This document shows positions 52,070-61,499 of a stretch of 64,000 nt of DNA, piece by piece. Position numbers and translations under genes: made by a program. The notes beneath the pieces were generated by a model that saw only the letters and a program-made list of their open reading frames with translations, did no database searches and was not told the DNA's origin. Numbering within the stretch: the stretch's first letter is position 1; every line of letters begins with the position of its first letter. Source of the stretch: Niebla homalea (taxonomy: Eukaryota > Ascomycota > Lecanoromycetes > Lecanorales > Ramalinaceae); assembly GCA_019925105.1 (NCBI GenBank), contig JAHGAU010000004.1:248001-312000 (forward strand), in the 5' to 3' direction.

Positions 52070-52091
52070 ATATATTTTTCATTCTAATAAG
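52070..52091 (-). mobile_element. LINE copy I, residual 5' stub beyond J
   Basis: After the target duplication, ATTCTAATAAG matches the continuation of copies D and E (ATTTTAATAAA) with only C/T and G/A differences, then similarity ends at about 52091. This marks the 5' truncation point of copy I. Confidence 0.5.
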
Positions 52092-52749
52092 AAAAGGGGT
52101 AATTTAATTAAAAAAAGGTTAAGTAAAAAAACTTATAAGTAGGTAATGATATTTACGATTAAACCGGATATTCGCGAGCGTTGAAAAAATAAGTAAAAAC
52201 GCATCTAAGATTTTTATCCCCGTTTTACTTACGTAGGTTTATATTCATAAACTTACAGATCTATAACCGGCTATAATTAAAGCATAATAAAATTATATAT
52301 ACTCTTTAAGGGATTAAGGCAGGCCGGTAAGGTCTTTTTTTTTATTATTATTAAAACCAAAGATCTGGGTATCAATAATTCTTCTTAAAGTTATTATCTA
52401 TATCTTAGAACTTAATGCGATAATTAAAGATTCTGGTCGTATAGAATAATATATTCTGGATTTTATAATATATAATATAAGATTACTTTTTACTCGTATT
52501 TAGCAAAAAGGCTTTATAAAAGTTTTGGCTATCCCATTAATAGGTATTTAATGGGAATCAGGTCCGGTTCGGATATTCGGATATTATAACACGCAGTCGC
52601 GTATAATTGAGGCCTTTACAGTATAAATGAATGCTTTTAGCCCATGAAGGAATCGACGACCGTTCACCCACGGTATTACCGTAGCGCCATCGCTTAAAAG
52701 CAAGGGAAATCAGCTCTATTGAACAAGTTATTCCCTGCCAACCCCTTCA
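52092..52749. other. Transition from decayed DNA to the gene island
   Basis: Composition rises gradually from AT-rich to normal. There is an inverted repeat CCCATTAA...TTAATGGG at about 52534-52556 and a GGATATTCGGATATT near-duplication at about 52571-52586. The last 100 bp probably form the 3' UTR of the next (minus-strand) gene. No open frame is supportable. Confidence 0.4.
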
Positions 52750-54513
52750 TCAGCCTCCGAGCCTCGGCCTCTTGGCTGTCGACTCCCCCTTCCCTACCGC
52801 CTGCATCTCCTTGATGTTCTCACACCGCTCTACCACTCGCCTCTTGCGCGACTTCACCCCCCAATCCAGGACGTTGTCGATGTTATGGTGGAGGTCGTTC
52901 AGCTCGTCCGGGCGGCGAAAGCTATATTCTCTGAGTAAGTGCATATGCCATTTGATGCTATCGGGTTCTCGCAGGACCAGCGCCCAATTGACAAACATAC
53001 GGGCATTGCCGGGAGCGACGGCCATTGTGAAGGCGAATGAGTGGCCATCTGCTCTTGGAGAGGCAGATGAAGGCCGGGGGGCAGGCGGGAGGCTTGGTGC
53101 AAGTGTTCCGCTGGCGGCTGTAGCTGAGGGAGGCGAGCCGACCGTAGCGTTTCTTGACGACGTAGCGGCGCGGTTCAGTGAGCGGCGCGTGCTCACCATG
53201 GCGCATCCAGTCCGCATGCACTGATTCTCCGCCTCTGCGATGGAGGCGTTCATGCACTTGGCTTCGATGGCGAAGAAGACATCATACAGGTGTGGGCCGG
53301 CGAGATTGTTCTTCTGGCTGTTGAGGATTTGTCGATGGTGGAGGGAGAAAGCAGTCTCGTAGATGCCCCAGGCCAGATTTGGTCTCGGCTTTTCGATGCG
53401 CGGCACTTGGCTGACAAGTTTATCATGGAAATCACTCCCGGTGCGAATCTCGGGCATGCAGTCGGGCAGGAAGTCACTATTCCAGCGTGCGCGCAGGTGG
53501 TCCTTTTTCCATTCGGCTTCAATCCACTGGTGGTGGTCTTCCAATTGCTCCCGAGTGAGATGCGCCTCTTTGGGAATGCTGCGACTTTTGCCGAGGAGAT
53601 GCTCCATCAAGTTGATGACGAAGGTGGCCTCATTTTCCTCGGCGTAGTCTTGGATACTTTCGGTGACTTGTAGTCGCTTGTCTTGGGACCAATCAGAGCC
53701 CCTCCTTTGGTCTAGAATGCCCATTGCTTTCGCAATGACACCTGCACCCATTGTCTTCTCGGCCTCTGCATCGTTGATGAAGAGCCACCTGCTATTAAGC
53801 ATTGCGCGGATTTGTAGGGGTGTCCCGACCATAATGCCCTCGGAGTCTCGTGATTGAACGTCCGACTCGTCAATCGATTCAGTTCCCGACCTTTCCTCGA
53901 TTGATTCACCCGCTTCTGCTTCCTCGGGCCCCTCCGCTTCAGACTCTCGTGCCCCGGCTCGTTCCTCGAGATCTTCTCGATGAATCAGGGCTTCCTCGAG
54001 GTCTTTTCGGTGCTCCAATTCCCCTGTAGCTTCTCCTGTGTTGATGATAGATTCGATCGAGGAAGTAGTACTCGACAGTGTGTTGTCAGGTGAGTCGGTG
54101 GGCGAGGGTTGATTTGAGGGAAGGGTTCGGGAGAGAGGAGGCTGGCCTGGTACAGGCTCTGACGAGCTCTATGGTGCATGGTGCGGTTAGGAGAACCGGC
54201 ACGAGCATTGTGTAGGAAGCGAGTGAGGACTGACCACTGGTGCAAGCTGCAGCGGCTGGGGCTGGGGCTGGGGCTCATCGACTGGGGCTTCCAGAGGGTC
54301 AAGCTTGTAAGGGAGGGGAGATGAAGGTGGCGGAACCTGACAGGCATGTTAGTCACTCTAGGGTGATTACGCATCAAGCGGAATACTCACGTCCTCGTCC
54401 TAGACATCCTGCTGATAGAATGTCTTGGAGGAATCGGAGGAAGTTGACTGACGGACGCGTTTGCTGGCTCGCTCGACCTCAGCAGGCCAAGGCGGTGAGC
54501 GAGATCTAGTCAT
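52750..54513 (-). CDS. PD-(D/E)XK-like fungal protein, three exons (paralogue of the 54.9-56.6 kb gene)
   Basis: The model is exon 1 54513-54391 (start MTRSRSPPWPAEVERASKR), exon 2 54336-54235, exon 3 54168-52750, about 547 residues. Introns are 54 nt (GTGAGT..CAG, branch GACTAAC) and 66 nt (GTCAGT..TAG, branch CTAAC). The N-terminal 190 residues are acidic and Pro/Ser-rich, with EDLEE-type repeats. The conserved half runs from TPLQIRAMLNSRWLFIND, through RPNLAWGIY (about 347-355) and FFAIEAK (E-x-K about 377-379) followed by AENQCMRTGCAMVSTRRSLN, to SFAFTMA, WHMHLLR and DNVLDWG; it ends in a basic KRPRLGG tail. Residue 349 is N where the paralogue has D (PDF). Exon 1 contains one in-frame TAG four codons before the GTGAGT donor. 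Either it is a C-to-T stop, or a weaker GTCTAG donor 15 nt upstream is used, which keeps frame. Function unknown; nuclease fold inferred. Confidence 0.7.
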
Positions 54514-54931
54514 ATCATTGCAGTAGTTGTTGTGTTGACTGTGATGACTATTAAGAGGTCGACTATGTATGTAGATGTGAAGGCCAAATACGGGTGTTAC
54601 GTCGTCTGTTGTAGTAGACGGATCCGTAAAGATAAACAACAATTAACAATTCCGCCTTCGCCTGATGTGGCTGTGGTGGCTGTGGTGGTCATGGTGGCTA
54701 ATCATTGGCCCCCCGTTGCCCCGCATTGCCCCGCACTTAGTTCTAAGCTATAGCCCTAGATTACGCTGCCAAGACTTTCAATTGATATTGATAAATATAA
54801 ATTCTTAATTGGGACGCGACTTGCGACAATGATTAAAACTATTATTTATTCACTCTTGTTCACTCTTCATAACAGCAACGCTGCCGGCACCTCCTTCATC
54901 CCCATTCCTTGTGATATTAGCTACCTTCTTC
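54514..54931. promoter_or_regulatory. Shared intergenic region of two head-to-head genes
   Basis: This 418-bp region between divergent start codons should hold both promoters and 5' UTRs. It contains a G/T-rich tract with repeated GTGGCTGTGGTGG words (about 54666-54700), a triplicated CCCCGYNTTGC-type word (54709-54735), an AT-rich ATAAATATAAATTC stretch (54790-54803) that could serve as a TATA-like element for the plus-strand gene, and a CACTCTT direct repeat (54851-54868) close to its start. Assignments are by inspection only. Confidence 0.4.
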
Positions 54932-56644
54932 ATGACATCGACGTTAATCCCTAGTCTTGCTCCTTCCATCCATGAATGGCTTGCCAACGTTGACATACCA
55001 GCTCCTCCCCATCCAGCCTCTCCCTCTCAACACGCCAACCCTCTGCCATCTCCTCCGGCCTCAACAGTCTCGAGGATCTCCAAAAAGCGGCCCTTTGACC
55101 TCCTCTCGACCTCAAACTCCACCGCTGACGCTGTTCATGGGTCATTAAAGAAGCGCAAGATTCACCGCTCCCAGTCCTTGAACAACGACCTCCACAGCAG
55201 CAAACTCCTCAGCAGACGACGCCGATTCTCCTCCGTGAAAAGTGACTGCACTACTCTCGATATGTTGCCAGATCGGCTGGACCCTCCGCAAGCCTCAGCT
55301 CCAGCTCAGACTCGGGCTCCTCCAGTTGATACAGCTGGGCTCGCCAACCTGGGCAGTCAGGTAAAAGCACCCACCTGAAGCTCGACGTTGACCGTGTCCA
55401 ATTGCTGATGATTTTCCATTCTTGACAGCCGCCAAGCCTGCCACCTCCCTCCTACCCAGCCTCTGCCGTGCCTGCCTCCACCGAGTCGGAGCTGGATCCC
55501 GATACCAGAATCCCCGAGACCCCTCACTTCGTGCGTAATACCTTGGCGAAGAATGGCATGTGGATCAACGGAGGGAGGCTACAGAAAGATTATACGACAT
55601 TTCATGCCGAGATTGAAGATTTGCTGAAGACTGAGCGGCGCTCGCCCAAAGCACCCAAGTACGCCGTTGCCAAAGAGATTGTAGAGTGGATCAGCAAGTA
55701 CTACACCCTTCCCGAGGCAGACTTTATGGCTCAATTTGTCCCCAAGTTGATTCCCTGGAGTCGCATGCCAATCTCATCCTTCTTTCCCGACCACGGATCA
55801 GGCGGAGGCACAGGTACCGCCTGAGGTACCGCCAGAGGAACCGCCAGAGATAGACGTCGCCGTGACGTTCAGCGAGGACGGGCTGATTTGCAGGCGCGAT
55901 GCCTTCTTTGCAAAGGACTTTGTACCATGCTGGCACCAGGAAGAGCGGAACAAGCTCACTCAAGCAATGAAGAAAGAGAAGGGCATCACCACCCCCCAGC
56001 CCGACTTCATCTACGGGATCTGGGAGAACCAACACCCTACCTACACCCCCCAGGACTGCGACATGGTCACTCGCGCCATCGTGGGCGTCGTCAACTACAT
56101 GATGAATCCATTCTTCCTGATCGAAGGGAAACGCGCGGGTGGGGACCTGGTCGCGGCCGAGAACCAAGCCTGTCGCGGCGGTGCCGCCCTCGTGAATGCC
56201 CGCCGCCGCCTCAACCGGCGCGCTGGACAGCTTGACGAGCTGGGTGCCGATCCTCGCTCCTTCGTCTTCTCCCTCACCACCGATAGTACCACCGCCTGGC
56301 TCTGGATCCACTGGTGTGAGCTCCGCCGCAAAGGCGAAGGCGATCCCGAGTTCATCACCGCGCCAGACGCCGGGATGGTCGAGTACTACCACATGGACTG
56401 CTTGCGGCTATTCATCTTGCGGCGAATTGATGAGATCGCCGATTTGATTGGCAAACTCAACAACATCTTGGATTGGGGGTGCGTTCAGCGTGTCGGCGAG
56501 ATCAAGAAAGTGCTTAAGAGAGTTTGGGTTAAGGAGAAAGAGACTGCTGCCATAAAAGCACCGGAGTCTGCTAAGTCGCCAGCGGGTAAGCGGAAGAGGC
56601 TCTCCAAGGGTGGTACCTCGAGCTCGTCCGGTGTACGATCATGA
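54932..56644 (+). CDS. PD-(D/E)XK-like fungal protein, probable frameshift
   Basis: Exon 1 54932-55360 starts MTSTLIPSLAPSIHEWLANV and is Ser/Pro-rich with KKRPFDLL and KKRK basic patches. A 68-nt intron (GTAAAA..CAG, 55361-55428) keeps frame into exon 2. The conserved half has TPHFVRNTLAKNGMWINGG, PDFIYGIWE (from about 56002), FFLIEGKRAGG (E-x-K about 56120) followed by AENQACRGGAALVNARRRLN, then SFVFSL, YYHMDCLRLF and LNNILDWG, with a basic Ser-rich end. These match the neighbouring minus-strand gene block by block. Between about 55770 and 55815 the frame shifts by one base: one frame stops at 55822 and the other resumes through a 12-bp triplet repeat (VPPE-VPPE-EPPE). Ignoring the shift, the length is about 548 codons, equal to the paralogue, so a one-base insertion is likelier than an intron. 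Confidence 0.65.
55814..55849 (+). repeat. 12-bp in-frame tandem repeat, three units
   Basis: GTACCGCCTGAG, GTACCGCCAGAG and GAACCGCCAGAG encode VPPE, VPPE and EPPE in the downstream frame of the gene. The repeat lies at the probable frameshift and is a natural slippage site. Confidence 0.8.
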
Positions 56645-57319
56645 CCGTGACATCTGCGGGAAGCGATTTGAGCTCTGAGCGCCTTTCTAGCGTGCCTTTA
56701 CAGTATCAATATACCTTCAATTATGCTATATCCCCATACTAGAGGTTCTTCTTCAGGAGGAATCTGGTTAGCTTAAAATACCATAGACTTGAATTTAAGA
56801 CCTATTCTATAAACTATAAGTAAGCCTTAAGGAAACGTAATTTAATTTTTAATAAAATAGGAATTACGTTTTAAATATTACGTCTTCGTCCTTTTATACG
56901 TTATTAACGGAATAATAAGTATGTTAAATACTTTATATTTATATCCATAATTTACACCATATTAATTTTAATTTTATTAACGAATCTTATTTAAGAAAAA
57001 TATATATCCAATAAGCTTAATACGTTACGGAAGGTTAATTAAATAAAGTTTCTTATTTCTGAATATTATAAATAATACGTAATATTCTATAATTAATTAC
57101 GATACTTATTTTCTTTAATAAGGTTAAATCTGGAGAAAAAATAAAATAAAAAACCTAAGGTACCGAATAATAAAAATACCGGGAATCGGGATAAAATAAA
57201 ATAAAAGTAATAAGGAAACCCAGATATATAATAACAAATATATCCTATATATTAAGACTTTCATCTATAATACGAATACTTTGCCGTCCCCTTAATTAAT
57301 TTATTACGGGCGTAATGGC
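56645..57319. other. 3' flank of the gene island grading into TA-rich DNA
   Basis: Composition falls from normal to TA-rich within about 150 bp of the stop codon, and no gene-like frame is seen. The first 100 bp presumably include the 3' UTR and poly(A) site. An A-rich stretch at 57130-57230 contains several near-repeats of GGAATCGGGATAAAATAAAA-type words. Confidence 0.4.
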
Positions 57320-57885
57320 CGTTCGTAACATCAGCAAATCTGCGACCCGCTTAGAGCGAGTAGCCGAAAAAAAAAAAAAGGAATTTATTCACTTAGACCG
57401 CTCGTAAGTTACTCACGAGAATCCCGGAAAACTCACGAGCGTTCCAAACGGTCCCGAACGGGTAAAAAAAAAGGTTAAAATAAAAAAGTTTAAAACGGTA
57501 AAATAACGGTTTTTATTTTTTTATAATTTTTTTTTATCAAGCTTTCTTAATAACGGGTATAACCGTAACCTTCTTTATAAGCCGTAATATTCAATGTTTT
57601 TAAAAATTAATTATAGATTCAGGTTTTTGAATTAAAAGTTACCCTGGTAGCCAATAATTTATCCTTAAGGGGGGGGGTAATTAAAGGGGGTAATTTAATT
57701 CAAAAAACGTTAAATTAAAAAAAAAGTAAAATTTACGAGAATCCAAGAAACTTACAAGTAAGCCGGATACTTACGAACGCTTAAAGGTTAAGCGAAAGGG
57801 GACATAAGTTTAACCTGCTTAACCTACTTACTTACACTCGGAGTGCTCATATGCTGGTTTATAAATTTGCAGATGAATGGCCATT
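57320..57885 (-). repeat. About 570-bp dispersed element, copy 2 (inverted partner of 8.6-9.2 kb)
   Basis: This is the reverse complement of the block at about 8615-9205, with the same order of landmarks: CAGCAAATCTGCGACCCGCT at the left, paired 10-bp ACTCACGAG words, GGTAAAATAACGGTTTTTAT, the CCTTAAGGGGGGGGG tract, CTTAAAGGTTAAGCGAAAGG, AACCTGCTTAACCTAC, and CTGGTTTATAAATTTGCAGA at the right. Both ends carry AAATCTGC/TTTGCAGA-type words in inverted orientation, suggesting imperfect terminal inverted repeats of a non-autonomous DNA transposon. No coding capacity. AATGGCC occurs just outside both ends (about 57315 and 57882), which might be a target duplication. Confidence 0.55.
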
Positions 57886-58230
57886 GTTTAGGGTATATCT
57901 GCTGGACTTACAAATTGTTCGATCGATTTTTTTTTTTATAATTTCAGATATTTATAAAAAAATTTTAAAGTAGAGTTATAAAGTTTAAGTTTATAATTTA
58001 TTTATATTTATCCTTACTTTTTTGGATATGATATAAATATTGAAAATCCATTAAGTTATAAAAAAAAAAATTATATATAAGATTTTACGTTATTTAACGG
58101 GCCGTATTAATAAAGACTTAATTATTTATTTAGTTACTTAGTTAATTATAGAACAAGTTATGATTTATATTCTATTTATATGAGTTAAAACCTTAGATTC
58201 TTTTTAATGATTTTATTTTTTAATATTATT
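57886..58230. other. AT-rich spacer, no feature seen
   Basis: AT-rich sequence with homopolymer runs between the dispersed element and LINE fragment K. No coding or repeat landmarks were recognised. Confidence 0.4.
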
Positions 58231-58892
58231 TATTGATTGATTGAATGATTGATTCATTTATACTACGGATCTAATTAAGCTAATTCCGGCACTCTTTAAT
58301 AATCGGTTATTAAGCCTTATTAATAACCGTAAAACCCTGATATTTATAATATTAAGATTAAAAATTAATATCTACTTAACCTTTATTCTTATTTTAAAGG
58401 ATAAACAATATTTTTAATTATTTAAAAAATAATACTTTATTTATACGCTTTTTTAAAGAAAACCTATAGTATTATAGTTAAATCCTCTTAAAAGTTACTT
58501 TTAAATTTATTATTTCTCTGTTTCCTTATAAGTCCGTTTTATATTAATATTTTAAGTAATACCTTTAGATACTTTTATTAATACGCATATTATTATTATT
58601 TTAATTATATTTACCTTCTTACCTTATTATCACGGCCGTTCTATTTAAATACTTTTAATAAGCGTTTATTATTGTTTCTTTTAAATTGTAAAATATACTT
58701 TCCGGTTTATAGAATTACCGTAATCGGTATTTACCTTTCCTTTTTTTTCTTAACTAATAACGGGCCTTCTTTATAATGTCTTTAGCGATTTTATTTATTT
58801 TACCGGTAAAATTACACTAGAATAATAAGCATATAAATATTATAAGTTTTACGGCCGCTTAAGTACTTTATTTTATAAAGAATATTAACGGT
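58231..58892 (-). mobile_element. LINE fragment K, 3' end only
   Basis: This begins with the tail TATTGATTGATTGAATGATT and the conserved TTTATACTACGGATCTAATT block, then follows copies E and I for about 650 bp and stops near GGTAATTAC at 58892. It is a strongly 5'-truncated copy, or one cut by later rearrangement. Its target duplication was not found. Confidence 0.8.
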
Positions 58893-58942
58893 AATTACTT
58901 ATTCCGGCTCTTTTTATTAATTTTATTTTTATTAGACTGACT

Positions 58943-58963
58943 CCGCTGGCGGCACGCCGGCGG
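58943..58963. repeat. GC-rich hairpin in TA-rich DNA
   Basis: CCGCTGGCG and CGCCGGCGG form 9-bp arms with one mismatch and a 3-base loop (GCA). It is surrounded by AT-rich DNA just past the end of LINE fragment K and begins a stretch of somewhat higher G+C (to about 59220). It may mark the end of another element. Confidence 0.7.
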
Positions 58964-61499
58964 GACTAGTAAAGGTAGGTATAGAAGACGTAACGTTACG
59001 GTCTGGATACTTAAGTATTACTTTAATAAGTAAATTAATAATAAGATTAATTCTTAAGGAACTTAGAAAGAATTAAGGCATAGCCTTTACTTAAGGTAAA
59101 GGTAATAATTACCCCGCTTTACGCTTATTAAGCTACGGCTTATAAATAACGTATATCAAGGCCGTTATTAAGGCTTAACGGCCTACTTTAACGCAGCAAT
59201 ATATAACGTATTATTATAACGCCGGCGTAAAGATAGCATTAACTATTAATAATTATCTCCTTTTTTATATATTAATCTTTAGGGTATAAAGAGATATATT
59301 TAAGAAGCTGGCGTAAAGCCGGTTAAGTATAAAACTCATTAAAAACCCATTATTAAACCCAATAAGAAAAGGGTAAAGGGAAAAGAGTCTTTAGGTATAT
59401 ATACGAGTATAATAATGTTTATCCAATAATAATATAATAAGGGTATTTTACGTTAACGAATAGTTAACGCAATTTATAGAGTTTATTAAAAACCCCTTTA
59501 TGAAACTTAATAAAAAAGGGAAATAAAAAAAGAGTCTTTACGGTATTAATTAATAATTGCTTAAGGCTTTATTATTAATTTATTACGCTATAATAAAAAT
59601 AAAGGTTATCGTAAAAACGGTATATAATTATAATAAAACCTTTATTTTATTTTAAACTTCTTTTCTTTTTTCCTTAATAATCTTAATCGTTCTTATAAGT
59701 ATAATATATTAAAGGTTTATATAAATATCTATAAGTTAATACGTATTAAGTTATATACCCTTATTATTTATATTATTATTATAATAAATAATATTAATAT
59801 TACGTAAATATTCTATTTACGTTAATAATCTGCTTTTATTTATTTATTAATAAGATATATAAGTTTACTTTAATTTTTAAATAATATAATATATATATAA
59901 TAAGGTTTCGTAAACGTAAACATAAATATAATATTAATAATATATATAGTAATATTTTATTTAATTTACTTTTTATAGGATAAATTTTTATACCGGTAAA
60001 GTTTTTTACCTTACCGTAAATATCGTAATAAACGGTACTTTTCCCGTTGTTTTCCAGTAAGCATCTTTAATACCGTCGGACCGTTATTACTTTAATATAT
60101 ATATAATTCCCGGATTAATTATAATCCCGGATAATTTAATAAATACGTAAGTATCGGTTAATTAATACGTAATTTATTAAAGTATAAGCCCGGTATATAT
60201 AAAAGCGTAATAAAAATTTTTAAGATTTTAAAGTTTTCCGGTTAAATATTAATTAAACGTTAATTATTACCGGTTAAGTAAAATATATATTTTATTAAGT
60301 TATTTTAAAAGTTAAAAAGGAAATATCGGTTTTTTATATTAAGAAAAAAACGTTCGTTATCTACGTTAAAACGGCGGAAAAAAAGGTTATCCGGCTTAAA
60401 GAATAAATAAATAAATTATAATTTAATAATAAAATAATAACGTTAACGTTTAATAATTAAATTGGCTTAGTATAAGGGGTCCAGGCCCTTTATAAAAGTT
60501 AATTCCGTCGGGGAGTTATTCCTTATTTCCCGACCTTATATCCGGGCTAAGGAGATAAGATTTTAAGCTTATAATATCCGGTAATTTAGGAAATAAAGAA
60601 AAGGAAAGAAATACGGGCTTTAATTTATTTAAAGAAGAAGAAAAGGAGGTTATATTTTTTTTAATAATACCGTTAAAAGGATCGGCTTTAATTTTTAAGA
60701 GTAATATCTTAAAATTAAGTTAAGGAGTTTCTTTAATAAATAATATTAAAGAAACGTTTTTAATTAAGAATTAAAGGGAAAAAAAGCAATATAATATTTC
60801 TATATTTAATTTAAATATTATTAATTTATATATAAAAAAAAGTAAGGAAGGAAAAAATAATCTATATTAACGGCGAATTATAAATTATTCTTTTATTTTT
60901 ATATATTAATATTATTGGAATTTAACGTTAAGCGTTAAAGTTAATAATATTAAACGTTAAGTACTTATAATCTATATATTACTAAAAGTAATATAGCGGA
61001 TAATATTATTAAAGTTACCGGAACGTTAATATAATTTTAATAAATATACTTATTAATCTTTTATTATTTCGATAACTTTATTTATTTAATATCCTTAACT
61101 TAATAATACGTTAAATACTTATAATTTAACGTTTATGCTTTTTCATTTTTAGTATTATTATAATTATTATTATAACTATTTTTATTAATTATAATATTAT
61201 AATAAAAATAATCGTTTCCGTAATACCGGCTTATCCGCGTACGTAGTACCCGTAATAAGTAAAGTTATTAATTAAAGTTTAAACTTTAGTAATCTTACGG
61301 AAGGATAACGTATAAAGGCTAAGTAGTTATAATATTAATTATATATATAATTATTAACTATATATATAACCTTCGCTATCACAGCGTTATAATTTTATTT
61401 ATATTTTCTTTTACTCCGTATTATCTTATCGTATTATTCTCGTAATTCTTAAGAATATTTTAAGTTTGTTTCCGGTATTTATTAATTATATTCAAGGCC
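58964..61499. other. Decayed repeat DNA, possibly the downstream part of the Gypsy element or another transposon
   Basis: There is moderate G+C at 59.0-59.5 kb, then TA-rich DNA. Phrases such as AAGGCCGTTATTAAGGCTTA near 59160 look like remnants of coding sequence, but no family could be named. The 3' LTR of the minus-strand Gypsy element would be expected somewhere here; no TG..CA pair was identified. Confidence 0.35.

Noticed and set aside
12241..52091. Interpretation of the AT-rich block as a centromere
   Set aside because: Nested RIP-mutated repeats are typical of ascomycete centromeres but also of other heterochromatin. Sequence alone cannot show CENP-A binding.
42090..52100. Target-site duplication for LINE I
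   Set aside because: No convincing match was found between the left flank at about 42085-42097 and the right flank at about 52092; the element is 5'-truncated.
53290..53673. Plus-strand ORFs of 94-150 codons within 52.77-53.67 kb
   Set aside because: They are shadows of the long minus-strand exon, kept open by its codon bias. No motifs were seen.
55724..56392. Minus-strand ORF of 222 codons
   Set aside because: It lies antisense to the plus-strand gene with conserved blocks shared with its paralogue; the antisense frame is a by-product of high G+C.
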